DNA of 64,000 nucleotides, from NCBI GenBank assembly GCA_001298575.1, contig LJCV01000274.1, positions 52,970-116,969 on the forward strand, in the 5' to 3' direction. This document shows, piece by piece, positions 46,336 to 55,021 of the stretch (position 1 is its first letter; each line of letters begins with the position of its first letter). The stretch is from Actinobacteria bacterium OK074. Its GTDB lineage: Bacteria; Actinomycetota; Actinomycetes; Streptomycetales; Streptomycetaceae. Below the pieces are notes generated by a model. That model was not told the DNA's origin, did no database searches, and saw only the letters and a program-made list of their open reading frames with translations. The translations under genes and the position numbers were made by a program.

Positions 46336-48687
46336 GTGAGCAAGGGGCCCGTCCTGACCGGACGGGAGGGGGAAGACGATCGTCCGGATGACCACCGTGA
46401 CGACACCGTCGCACTACGAATACCCACCGGTATCGGCAAAGCGGCCGACACCGGTACCGGAGACGCCAGAGATACCAGCGGTACCACCGGCAACGCCGAC
46501 GAGACCATGGCGCTGCGGATCATCGCCGACCCGGGCGCCGGTCGAAACACCGACCCCGGCGACGCCGAACGCACCACTGGCACGAGCCACCGCGGCTCCC
46601 GTCGCAAGCCCAGAAACGGCCGTCTGCCGCTGCGGATCCCCATACCCGCGGCCCTGTCCGGGCCCCTCGCCCGACTCGCCGCGCGTGCGGCCCCGTACGC
46701 CCGTCGGCTCAGACCCGTCTATCCGCGGCCCGGCCGCACCGGATGGCGCCGCTGGGTGCCGTCCTGGCGGCAGTGGCTCGCCGTCGTGGCCGTGTCCTTC
46801 GGGCTCAGCGCGGGCGCACTCGTCGTCGCGTACGCCGTCACGGACATACCCACCAACCTCAACACCTATGCCACGCAGCAGGACAACGTCTTCTTCTGGT
46901 CCGACGGTACGCCGATGGCGCGCACCGGCTGGGTGCGGCGGCAGGCGATGCCGCTCAAGGACATTCCGCAGCAAGTGCGTTGGGCCGTGCTCGCCGCCGA
47001 GAACGAGAGTTTCTACTCCGACCCGGGGATCTCCGTCAAGGGCATCGCCCGGGCCCTGTGGCGCACCGTCGGCGAGGGTGACACCCAGGGCGGCTCCACC
47101 ATCACGCAGCAGTACGTGAAGAACGTCTACCTGAACCAGGACCGTTCGGTGAGCCGCAAGTTCACCGAGGCGATGATCTCCCTCAAGCTCGACAACCAGA
47201 TGAGCAAGGACGACATCCTGGAGGGCTACCTCAACACCAGCTGGTTCGGCCGCGGCACCTACGGCATCCAGCGCGCCTCCCAGGCGTACTACGGCAAGGA
47301 CGTCGGCGAACTCAACGTCAGCGAGGCCGCGATGCTCGCCTCCCTGCTCAAGGGCGCCGGCCTGTACGACCCCACGCTCAGCGCCGCCAACCACAAGCGG
47401 GCGGTGGAGCGTTGGGAGTGGATCCTCGACCGCATGGTCAAGACGGGCAAGCTGTCGAAGACCGAGCGCGCCAAGTACACGAAGTTCCCCGAGCCGATCA
47501 AGCAGGCGCAGAGCTTCGACACCGGCCAACAGAGCGACTATCTCGTGGAGTTGGCGACCCAGTACGTGAAGAAGGCCGCGCACATCTCGGACCAGCAGTT
47601 CGACCTGGGCGGCTACCAGATCTACACCACCTTCGACCGCGAGCGGGAGAGCGCGCTCACCACCGCCGTCTCCAAGGCCCGCAAGAAGGCCGTCGAGGAC
47701 GACCCCACTCTCGCCAAGACCGTGCACTACGGGGCCTCTTCGGTCGCCTCCGACGGCCGTATCCTCGCCGTCTACGGCGGCCCCGACCACCGTACGCAGG
47801 GCTACAACGAGTCCAACGCGACGACGGTGCCCGCCGGTTCGGCGTTCACACCGTTCGTGTACGCGGCGGCGCTGGAGCACGGGATCCACAAGACCCGTGG
47901 CACCGCGGCGACTTCGGTGACCGCCCAGTCGCTGTACGACGGCGACGACAACGTGCCCGTCACCACCCCCGAGGGGCCCTACTGGGACCGCAGCGGCAAG
48001 AAGGTCGCCGCGCACAACGACGGTGAGAAGTCCTGGGGTCCGATCTCCCTGCACACCGCGCTCGCCAACAACGTGAACACGCCGTTCCTCCAGCTCGGCA
48101 TGGACGCGGGCCTGGCCACCGTGCGCGAAACCGCCGTGGACGCGGGGCTGTTGGAGTCCAGCATGGCCTCGCAGGTGCCCGCGCTGTCGCTGGGCAGCTC
48201 GACGCCGAGCGCGATCCGGATGGCCAGCGCCTACGGCACGTTCGCCGCGGACGGCGTGCACACCGAGCCGTACTCCGTGGCTCGGCTGACCCGCAACGGC
48301 GGCAAGGTCGCCCTGGCCGCGCCCGACACCCGGCGCGCGGTGGCCACCGCCGTGGCCCGCGAGGTCGACTCGGCGCTCGCGGACGCCTTCCGCATCGCCC
48401 ACCCGGACGTGGCAGGCAGCGTGCCCGTCGCGTCGCGGAAGGCCGCGGTCGCCGCCTCCGGCCAGATCTCCGGCAAGTCCGGCACCACCGACAGCGGCAC
48501 CACCGCGCAGGACGACACCGCCGCCTGGTACGTGGGCACCGACAAGTCCGTGTCGACCGCGGTGGCCGTCTACCGCATGGACCTGACCAAGAGCCTGGAA
48601 CCGCTGCCGCTCAAGGGAATCGCCGGGTCCGGTGCCGACGACGTCCCCTACGGCATCTGGTCCGGCGCGATGAGCCCGCTCGGGTAG
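46336..48687 (+). CDS. Class A penicillin-binding protein-like, with degenerate transpeptidase motifs
   Basis: A 783-residue protein, starting at the GTG at 46336 behind AGGGGAGACG. A disordered N-terminus (~140 residues) precedes one membrane anchor (RQWLAVVAVSFGLSAGALVVAYAV). The glycosyltransferase 51 domain is normal: AAENESFY (Glu222) and GGSTITQQYVKN. The transpeptidase half has the right fold but altered motifs: SxxK reads S502-AF-T505, SxN reads N-V-N (579-581), and KTG reads K714-S-G. It probably polymerises glycan strands, but cross-linking activity is doubtful. The NodB-like gene follows. Confidence 0.88.
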   Translation: MSKGPVLTGREGEDDRPDDHRDDTVALRIPTGIGKAADTGTGDARDTSGTTGNADETMALRIIADPGAGRNTDPGDAERTTGTSHRGSRRKPRNGRLPLRIPIPAALSGPLARLAARAAPYARRLRPVYPRPGRTGWRRWVPSWRQWLAVVAVSFGLSAGALVVAYAVTDIPTNLNTYATQQDNVFFWSDGTPMARTGWVRRQAMPLKDIPQQVRWAVLAAENESFYSDPGISVKGIARALWRTVGEGDTQGGSTITQQYVKNVYLNQDRSVSRKFTEAMISLKLDNQMSKDDILEGYLNTSWFGRGTYGIQRASQAYYGKDVGELNVSEAAMLASLLKGAGLYDPTLSAANHKRAVERWEWILDRMVKTGKLSKTERAKYTKFPEPIKQAQSFDTGQQSDYLVELATQYVKKAAHISDQQFDLGGYQIYTTFDRERESALTTAVSKARKKAVEDDPTLAKTVHYGASSVASDGRILAVYGGPDHRTQGYNESNATTVPAGSAFTPFVYAAALEHGIHKTRGTAATSVTAQSLYDGDDNVPVTTPEGPYWDRSGKKVAAHNDGEKSWGPISLHTALANNVNTPFLQLGMDAGLATVRETAVDAGLLESSMASQVPALSLGSSTPSAIRMASAYGTFAADGVHTEPYSVARLTRNGGKVALAAPDTRRAVATAVAREVDSALADAFRIAHPDVAGSVPVASRKAAVAASGQISGKSGTTDSGTTAQDDTAAWYVGTDKSVSTAVAVYRMDLTKSLEPLPLKGIAGSGADDVPYGIWSGAMSPLG

Positions 48688-48815
48688 CCCCCGGGGCGGT
48701 GCACGAGGCGGCCCCCAGGGAGACCGCCGGGCTCGACCGGCCCGGCCCCGACCGGGCCGCCCCGTGCACCGACACCCCGCCAACGACCGCACCCCGCCTC
48801 GCAGATTGTGCCCGC

Positions 48816-50189
48816 ATGGAACCCACACCCGGCATGGAACCCACCCCCCGCACGGAGCCTGCATCCCGCACGGAACCCACCCCCCGCACGAACCCCAAGC
48901 ACGGCCGTCGGCGCCGCCCCCGCGCCCCGCGCGCGCCGCGCGCCTCCCGCAACTCCCGGCAGGGCATGATCGCGCTGGCGTTCCTGCTCGTCCTCACCAC
49001 CGTCGCCGCCGTCCTCACCGCCCTGAACCGCGCCGACAACGCCGCCCCCGCCGCGTCCGCGGGCAGCGGCAAGGACGCCACGGCCAAGTCGTCCACCAAG
49101 GATGCGGAGGAGAAGTGGGACGGCAAGACGCAGATCATCGGCGACGGCTCCACGTCCTACACCGGGCCGCAGACCGGCGAGTTGAAGGCCGTACCGCTCA
49201 AGCCCGGTGAGAAACCACCCCAGTTCGTGGTCTTCTCCTGGGACGGCGCCCTCCAGGGCTCGGACAAACTCTTCTCGCACTTCCGGGAGTTGGCGAAGGA
49301 GTACAACGCCCACATGACGTTCTTCCTCACCGGCATCTATCTGCTGCCGAAGGCGAAGAGGAACCTCTACCACCCGCCGATGCACCCGGTGGGCTCCGCG
49401 GCGATCGACTTCCCCACCGACGAACACATCCGCACCACCCTGGAACAACTCCGCCTCGCCTACGAGCAGGGCAACGAGATCGGCACCCACTTCAACGGCC
49501 ACTTCTGCGGCGCCAAGGGCGGCGGCGACTGGAGCGTCGCGCAGTGGAAGAGCGAGATCGACCAGTTCTTCGACTTCGTGGAGAACTGGAAGACCAACAC
49601 CGGCTACACCGACATCCCCGCCCTGCCCTTCGACTTCAAGAAGGAGGTCACCGGCGGCCGTGCCCCCTGCCTGGAGGGCCAGAAGAACCTGCTGAAGGCC
49701 ATCAAGAGCTACGGCTGGCGCTACGACGCCAGTTCCGCGGGCGACTTCCAGATCTGGCCGACGAAGAAGAACGGCGTCTGGGACTTCCCGCTCCAGATGC
49801 TGCCGTACGAGAACGAGGACTTCCAGGGCCTCTCGATGGACTTCAACTTCCTCTACAACCAGTCCGACGGCGAGCCCAACGGCAACCCGGCGGACTACGC
49901 GCAGTGGGAGACGGAGACCTACGACTCCTACATGGCCGGCTTCAACCGCGTGTACTACGGCAGCCGGGCGCCCCTGTTCATCGGCAACCACTTCGAGGAG
50001 TGGAACGGCGGCATCTACATGAAGGCCATCGACAAGGTGGTCAAGAACGTCTGCACGAAGAAGGGCGTCAAGTGCGTGTCCTTCAAGGAGTTGGCCGACT
50101 GGATGGACGTCCAGAAGCCCTCGACCCTGGCACAGCTGCGCACCCTGGACCCGGCCCAGTCCCCGGACTGGTCGACGGTCGTCAAGTAG
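48816..50189 (+). CDS. Membrane-anchored NodB/polysaccharide-deacetylase-fold protein
   Basis: A 457-residue protein from the ATG at 48816. The start MEPTPGMEPTPR belongs to a degenerate repeat of EPTPRT units, then arginine-rich sequence and a membrane segment (GMIALAFLLVLTTVAAVLTAL). The exterior carries a NodB-like barrel with the metal triad Asp143 (FSWDGA), His225 and His229 (GTHFNGHF) and RAPCLEG. The usual catalytic base (first Asp of DDG) is Trp142, so activity is uncertain. It is beside a class A PBP-like gene, which suggests a cell wall context. Confidence 0.78.
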   Translation: MEPTPGMEPTPRTEPASRTEPTPRTNPKHGRRRRPRAPRAPRASRNSRQGMIALAFLLVLTTVAAVLTALNRADNAAPAASAGSGKDATAKSSTKDAEEKWDGKTQIIGDGSTSYTGPQTGELKAVPLKPGEKPPQFVVFSWDGALQGSDKLFSHFRELAKEYNAHMTFFLTGIYLLPKAKRNLYHPPMHPVGSAAIDFPTDEHIRTTLEQLRLAYEQGNEIGTHFNGHFCGAKGGGDWSVAQWKSEIDQFFDFVENWKTNTGYTDIPALPFDFKKEVTGGRAPCLEGQKNLLKAIKSYGWRYDASSAGDFQIWPTKKNGVWDFPLQMLPYENEDFQGLSMDFNFLYNQSDGEPNGNPADYAQWETETYDSYMAGFNRVYYGSRAPLFIGNHFEEWNGGIYMKAIDKVVKNVCTKKGVKCVSFKELADWMDVQKPSTLAQLRTLDPAQSPDWSTVVK

Positions 50190-50362
50190 CCCCGGCCGCA
50201 CCGCACTTGACCGGCCGCACCGCCGGACAGCCCCGCACCGGCACCTGACCCCCAGCACATGCCCCCCCAGCACATGACCCCCGCTCCCTCCGCTTGAGGA
50301 GGTCATGTAAAGATTCCTCTTCCCGGCGTCCGACCAACCCGGGATCGAAGGAGTAACTCACA

Positions 50363-51502
50363 GTGAAATCAAGGACGTTGAGCCGCAGACTGGTGGCCGT
50401 GACCGTGGCCGCCCTCGCCACCCCGGCCCTCCCCGTCTCCGCCGCACACGCCGCCGGCACCGCCCCCCAGGTGACCCGCGCGACCACCGACGCCTTCGGG
50501 CGGGCAACGCAGGCGGTCCTGGCCGACCGCACCGCGGCCCTGCTCGACCAGGACCAACCCGCCCGCGCCACCAGCGGGTTGGCGGCCGGCGGAGTGCGCC
50601 TGACCAGCGCGCTCAGCCAGGCCGAGAACACCGCGGTGTCGTCCATCGACGCCACCCGGACCCGCCTCGCGGCCCTCGGCGAGGCGTACAGCGCCGCCGA
50701 CACGAAGGTGCACGTCGACCGGGCCCGGATACGGGGAACCCGGGCCGTCGTCGACGTCACCGAGACGACGAAGCTGACGTACGCGAAGGTCCGCGGCGAC
50801 GAGCCCGGCACCACCGGCTTCACCGCGCACCACCGGGCCACCTTCACCGCCCGGCCGGACGGCAGCTGGCAGCTGGCCGCGCTGCGCTCCACGGACACCG
50901 GCCCCCGCGAGATCAAGGCGCCCGTCCCCGCGGCGAGTTCGGCCGTCATCCGCCCGACCGCGATCATCGACGCGCCCAAGTCGGCGACGACCTACCCGGC
51001 GCCCGCCAACCCGAAGAAGCTCACCGGCGGCACGTACGACTACGCGGCGATGGCGGCGTACACCGAGAAGTACTGGAAGGACTACAACACCGCCTACCGC
51101 AGCTTCAATTCGGCCGGCGGCGACTGCACCAACTACCTGAGCCAGGGCCTGAAGGCGGGCGGCTGGGGCCAGGTCACCAGTTCCGACGAGGACTACGGCA
51201 CCTGGTACTACGCCGCAGGCGGCCAGTCCGACTCGTGGGTCGGCGTGAACGAGTGGTCGTGGTTCACCCAGACCGCCAAGCGGACCACCGCGCTGGCGAA
51301 CGTCTACCAGATGGACGTCGGCGACGTGCTCCAGGTGGACTTCGACAAGGACGGGGCCAAGGACCACTCCATGATGACCACGTACCGCAGCTCCAGCGGG
51401 GTGCCGTACGTGACCTACCACGACGCCGACACCTACCGGCGGTCGCTGTCGAGCCTGATCGCGGCGTACCCGAACGCGGCGTACTACGCGTACCGCACCT
51501 GA
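50363..51502 (+). CDS. Secreted amidase-domain (Amidase_6) protein
   Basis: A 379-residue protein from the GTG at 50363 behind AAGGAG. A signal peptide ends in VSAAHAAGTA. The C-terminal domain (about 230-379) has the papain-like arrangement of Amidase_6: Cys255 in GGDCTNYLSQGL, His335 in KDHSMMTTYR and an Asp in YHDADTYRR. The N-terminal region is a helical domain with a beta subdomain. It probably cleaves a peptide bond in a cell-wall or secreted substrate. No DNA site explains its regulation. Confidence 0.85.
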   Translation: MKSRTLSRRLVAVTVAALATPALPVSAAHAAGTAPQVTRATTDAFGRATQAVLADRTAALLDQDQPARATSGLAAGGVRLTSALSQAENTAVSSIDATRTRLAALGEAYSAADTKVHVDRARIRGTRAVVDVTETTKLTYAKVRGDEPGTTGFTAHHRATFTARPDGSWQLAALRSTDTGPREIKAPVPAASSAVIRPTAIIDAPKSATTYPAPANPKKLTGGTYDYAAMAAYTEKYWKDYNTAYRSFNSAGGDCTNYLSQGLKAGGWGQVTSSDEDYGTWYYAAGGQSDSWVGVNEWSWFTQTAKRTTALANVYQMDVGDVLQVDFDKDGAKDHSMMTTYRSSSGVPYVTYHDADTYRRSLSSLIAAYPNAAYYAYRT

Positions 51503-51520
51503 CAACAAGGGTGACCGGTG

Positions 51521-51552
51521 GGGGAGTCGGCCGCGGCGGCGGCCGACTCCCC
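51521..51552. terminator. Bidirectional hairpin terminator
   Basis: GGGGAGTCGGCC and GGCCGACTCCCC pair perfectly over 12 bp around an 8-nt GC loop, midway between convergent stops (amidase and coiled-coil genes). Confidence 0.8.
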
Positions 51553-51586
51553 GTCAGGAACCCGGCGCGGGCGGCCTGTTGGGGAT

Positions 51587-53011
51587 TCAGGCGCCCGCGC
51601 CGCCGCGTTCCTCGCGGATCCGGCCGACCACCTGCGTGGCCGACTGCCGGACCGCCTCCGTCTCGGTCAGGAAGTGCCAGTAGTCGGGGTGGCGGCCCTC
51701 CAGCGTGCCGATGGCACGCTCAAGCCGGGCCACCGCCTCGTCCAGCGGGCGGGCGTGGCGCGGGTCGGGGGTGTTGCGGCCCGACATGGCCAGCCGCTGC
51801 GCGTCGCGGATCGCGAACCGGGTGCGGTCGATCTCCTGCTGGGGATCCTTCGCCACCGCGTTGAGCCGCCGCAGCCGGTCCCCGGCCGCGCTCACCGAGT
51901 CGTCCGTCGTGTTCAGCAGCGCCCGCACGGTCGACAGCAGCGAGGTCGCGTCCGGCCAGCGCTGCGCGTCGCGCGCGGCCTTCGCCTCGGTCAGCTTCCG
52001 CTCGGCCTGGCGGACGTTCTCGGCGGCCTGGTCGGGCACGTGTTGCAGGTCCTGCCAGCACGCGGCCGCGAAGCGGCGCCTCAACTCGCTGAGCACCGGC
52101 TCGACTTGACCGGCCCGGGTGGTCAACGCCTGGGCGCGGGTGCGCAGTGAGACCAGCCGGTGGTCGATCTCGGCGGCCTTCTCCGGCAGCCGCTCGGCCT
52201 CCGCGCGCACGGCACCGGCCTCGCGCTGCACCCGCTCGGCCCGCTCCAGCGTCTCGGGCACCCCGTGCTGCCCGGCCCCCTGGTTCAGCTTGGTCAACTC
52301 CGGCCCCAGCGCGGCCAGTCGGGCGGCGAGGTCGTCCGCCCGCAACCCCGACTCCCGTACCGCGTCCAGGGCGTTGCTCGCGGCCAGCAGGGCCTGCCGG
52401 GCGCGTTCGACCGCCGGGGCGAGCCGGGCCAGCTGGGTCTCCGCCTTGCCGAGCAGTGGGCCGAGACTCTGCCCGAACCGGTCCAGGTCGGTCTTGACCC
52501 GCACCAACTCGTCCTTGGCGGCGGTGAGTTCGCCGCGGGCGCGGGCGGCGGCGGATGCCTCCAGGTCGTCCCGGTCCAGGTCGTGGGCGTCGACGGCCTC
52601 GATGTAACGGCTGCTGGCCTCGTCGATCCGGCGGCCGAGCGCCTCGAAGTCGGAGACGGTCCGCCGGGCGGCCGGGGTGTCGTCGACGGCGGTGATCGTC
52701 TCGATGGAGATCCGCAGATCCCGCTGGGCGGTGTCGAGTTCGTAGAAGGCGGCGGCCGCGGCGTCCTTGGCGGCCTGCGCCTCGCCCCGCAGCCCCTCGC
52801 TCCGGCCGCCGCCGAACCACCGCCGGGCCCCGCGGGTACCGCCACCGGCGAAGGCCGCGGGCAGGGCCGCGACCGCGAGGAGATGGAGGGCGAGCAGCGT
52901 CGCGCCCGGAACCGGGCGGCGACGGTGACGACTGGCCGACCTGGGGCTGCCCTCCGGTGGTGTCGCCGTCACATCCCTCTCCCGTGCTGTCATCCGCCCT
53001 GCCTGTGCCAT
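51587..53011 (-). CDS. Membrane-anchored coiled-coil protein of unknown function
   Basis: About 474 residues from the ATG at 53011; starts at 52993 or 52972 are also possible. A short basic lead is followed by one membrane segment (GATLLALHLLAVAALPAAFAGG). The other ~400 residues are an almost continuous series of Ala/Glu/Arg/Leu heptads (TAAKDELVRVKTDLDRFGQ, LTKLNQGAGQ, ETLERAERVQ), so it should form a long coiled coil outside or inside the membrane. No catalytic domain is visible. It could act in envelope or cell-division scaffolding. That is only a guess. Confidence 0.65.
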   Translation of the reverse strand: MAQAGRMTARERDVTATPPEGSPRSASRHRRRPVPGATLLALHLLAVAALPAAFAGGGTRGARRWFGGGRSEGLRGEAQAAKDAAAAAFYELDTAQRDLRISIETITAVDDTPAARRTVSDFEALGRRIDEASSRYIEAVDAHDLDRDDLEASAAARARGELTAAKDELVRVKTDLDRFGQSLGPLLGKAETQLARLAPAVERARQALLAASNALDAVRESGLRADDLAARLAALGPELTKLNQGAGQHGVPETLERAERVQREAGAVRAEAERLPEKAAEIDHRLVSLRTRAQALTTRAGQVEPVLSELRRRFAAACWQDLQHVPDQAAENVRQAERKLTEAKAARDAQRWPDATSLLSTVRALLNTTDDSVSAAGDRLRRLNAVAKDPQQEIDRTRFAIRDAQRLAMSGRNTPDPRHARPLDEAVARLERAIGTLEGRHPDYWHFLTETEAVRQSATQVVGRIREERGGAGA

Positions 53012-53205
53012 TCTCCCACCGTGGAAGGACGAACACACGGGCCGGTCGGTTCGGCGTCCCCGGCGTCCGCCTCCGGTGCCGTACGCGACGCCGGTCTCCG
53101 ACGCCGTCACGACACCCGCTTCCGCCGTCGTACGCGACCGGCTGTCGCACCCACGTCGGGTTTGCAGGGTATGCCGTAGGGCAATGTAGGCTGTCGACTC
53201 GTCCC

Positions 53206-53277
53206 GGGCGCGTAGCTCAGGGGTAGAGCGTCGCCCTTACAAGGCGAATGTCGGCGGTTCGAAACCGTCCGCGCCCA
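53206..53277 (+). tRNA. tRNA-Val (TAC)
   Basis: The 72-nt cloverleaf is complete. Acceptor stem GGGCGCG/CGCGCCC, D arm GCTC-AGGGGTA-GAGC, anticodon stem TCGCC/GGCGA with loop CTTACAA (anticodon TAC reads GTA valine codons), and T arm GGCGG-TTCGAAA-CCGTC. The discriminator is A, and the 3' CCA is not encoded (CCG follows). No integrase or attachment repeat is visible beside it. Confidence 0.95.
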
Positions 53278-53307
53278 CCGGGAGCCGTAAACCGATCACG
53301 GCACAGA

Positions 53308-53340
53308 AGCGCCCCGGCCGTCACCGGCCGGGGCGCTTTT
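53308..53340 (+). terminator. Terminator of the tRNA-Val transcript
   Basis: AGCGCCCCGGCCG and CGGCCGGGGCGCT form a perfect 13-bp stem with loop TCAC, followed by TTTT, 30 bp after the tRNA. It overlaps the end of the minus-strand gene at 53339. Confidence 0.92.
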
Positions 53341-53674
53341 ACGTTCCCTCCGTCCCGCGCGTGTGTTTCAGCCGCGTCCGGGCGTCCACGCGCTTGTCCG
53401 CCGCCACCTCCGACCAGAACCGGTGGCCCGTGACGAACACCGCGAGTTCGTGTTCCCGGCGGCGGAGCTTCTCCACCTCGGCCTGTTCGTCCTGGGTCCA
53501 GCCGGGGGACGCGGGGCGCTCCAGCTTGCGCCAGCCGTTGTCGTCGCGGAATCCGTCCATCGGTTCCACCGACCAGGGCAGCCGCTTCAGCAGGGCCAGG
53601 AGGTCGGCCCTGACCTGATGCAGCTCTTCCTGACCGGCGAGGAGGTCACTCGGGAAGTCATAGGTCTCAGCCAC
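53339..53674 (-). CDS. Conserved small hypothetical protein
   Basis: A 111-residue protein (MAETYDFPSDLLAGQEELHQ). It has WSVEPMDGFRDDNGWRKLERPASPGWTQDEQAEVEKLRRREHELAVFVTGHRFWSEV, a Trp-rich loop followed by a helical charged stretch. I recognise no family or catalytic motif. The codon use and full-length layout suggest a real gene. A CAT start at 53674 is the only early ATG. It ends inside the tRNA terminator. Confidence 0.7.
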   Translation of the reverse strand: MAETYDFPSDLLAGQEELHQVRADLLALLKRLPWSVEPMDGFRDDNGWRKLERPASPGWTQDEQAEVEKLRRREHELAVFVTGHRFWSEVAADKRVDARTRLKHTRGTEGT

Positions 53675-53822
53675 GCGGTAATGCTACGCCTGTTCGATTT
53701 TTCGATGCGAGTTTCCACGCGGGGAGGTTTGGAGCAGGGGAGTGGCCCCAGGGAGGGGCGGGTGGCCGGGGTTGGTCAGTTCAGACTGGACAGTCTGAAC
53801 TGTCGGTTCTACGCTGGGCCGC

Positions 53823-54272
53823 ATGGAACCCACACCCGACGGCGTCTCCGACTCCGCGGCCGGTGCCGCGCGCGACATCGCCGTGGTGGTCGGACGGCTC
53901 CGGCGGCGGCTGCGCGAGGTCGCCGGGGACCAGGACCTCACCCCCTCCCAGGTGTCCGCGCTCACCCTGATCGGCAAGCACGGCGCCGCCACCGCGAGCG
54001 CCCTCGCCGCCGCCGAGGGGGTGCGCCCGCAGTCGATGGCCGCCATCCTCGGCTCCCTCGACCAGCACGGCCTGATCCGCCGCAGCCCCGACCCGGACGA
54101 CGGCCGCCGTCAGCTCGTCACCCTCACCGAGACCGGCCGCGCCCGCATCGAGGGCGACCGCTCGGCGCGCCGCGAGTGGCTGGCCCGCGCGATGCAGGAG
54201 AAGTACACGGAGGACGAACGCCGCACCATCATCGAGGCCCTCGCCCTGCTCGAACGGATCACCCACTCGTGA
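53823..54272 (+). CDS. MarR-family regulator, translationally coupled to a broken MFS gene
   Basis: A 149-residue protein. The winged helix spans about residues 40-100 (LTLIGKHGAATASALAAAEGVRPQSMAAILGSLDQHGLIRRSPDPDDGRRQLVTL), with the wing DPDDGRRQ. A short inverted sequence ACAGTCTGAACTGT (about 53790-53805) lies in its own promoter, 18-33 bp before the ATG, and may be its operator. It overlaps the next gene by GTGA. Its partner is a damaged exporter gene, so the original efflux function is probably lost. Confidence 0.9.
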   Translation: MEPTPDGVSDSAAGAARDIAVVVGRLRRRLREVAGDQDLTPSQVSALTLIGKHGAATASALAAAEGVRPQSMAAILGSLDQHGLIRRSPDPDDGRRQLVTLTETGRARIEGDRSARREWLARAMQEKYTEDERRTIIEALALLERITHS

Positions 54273-55018
54273 CAGCGGCCCCCACCGACTCCCCGGGCCA
54301 CATACGGACCGGCCGCCCCGCCCCCGACCGCTTCGACCGGCGGCTGAACGCGCCGATGATCCTCGGCTCGGTCCTCAACCCGGTCGACTCCGCGACGATC
54401 GCGGTGGCCCTCGTACCGATCGGCGTCGCCTCCGGGGCGCCGCCCGCGCGCACCGCCTGGCTGCTCTCCGCGCTCTACCTCGCCACCGCCGTGGGCCGGC
54501 CGGTCGTCGGGCGCCTGGTGGACAGGTACGGGCCACGGCGCCGGTATCTGCTCGGTACGGGCCTGGTGGGCGCCGCCGGGCTCATGGGCGCCCTGTCCTC
54601 GTCCCTGGGCGCACTGATCGCCGCACGGGCCCTGCTGGGCCCTGTCGCCACATCCCCGTCTGCCGGGCGACGCCATGCACGCTCCCCCACTGCCCCAAGG
54701 GCGTCGGAGGTGCCCCACTCACCGCACCGGGCGCAGACCCGAGTACGTCCAGTACGAGGGCCTGCGTACGTCCAGTACGAGGGCCTGCGCCCGGCACACC
54801 GAGAGCACGCACCTGACGCCGCTCCTTCTCCCGCGGACATCCATCAGCGGCCCCCTGGCGCCCTCGGCTCCTCCGCCGCCGACGCGGGCTTCCTCAGCCG
54901 GGGCGCCGACACCGCGGGGCTGCACGACCCGGCCCTGTTCACGGCCGCCGGAACCGTACTGCTCCTGGCGGCGACCCTGCTCGACCGTTCACTCAAGAGC
55001 GCCAGAAAGGCTGCCTGA
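54269..55018 (+). pseudogene. MFS transporter with internal deletion/replacement
   Basis: The frame is open for 249 residues from a GTG overlapping the MarR stop. The first ~130 residues are normal MFS (RLNAPMILGSVLNPVDSATIAVALVPIGVA, RPVVGRLVDRYGPRRRYLL, motif A), up to about TM4. Then ~85 residues of low-complexity, non-membrane sequence follow, including a 23-bp tandem repeat at 54744-54789. The last ~40 residues look like the final MFS segment (TAAGTVLLLAATLLDRSLK). About half of a ~450-residue protein is missing, so it is almost certainly non-functional. Confidence 0.82.
54744..54789. repeat. Perfect 23-bp tandem duplication inside the broken MFS gene
   Basis: Two adjacent 23-bp units (54744-54766 and 54767-54789) are identical, each starting TACGTCCAGTACGAGG. 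They lie in the replaced middle of the transporter gene and mark the rearranged segment. Confidence 0.9.
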
Positions 55019-55021
55019 CCC

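Noticed and set aside
53206..53277. tRNA-Val as the attachment site of an integrated island.
   Set aside because: No integrase, excisionase or repeated 3' tRNA fragment is visible within the window.
54269..55018. Calling it a small novel transporter.
   Set aside because: The ends match MFS segments but most of the membrane core is absent, which fits a deletion better than a compact family.
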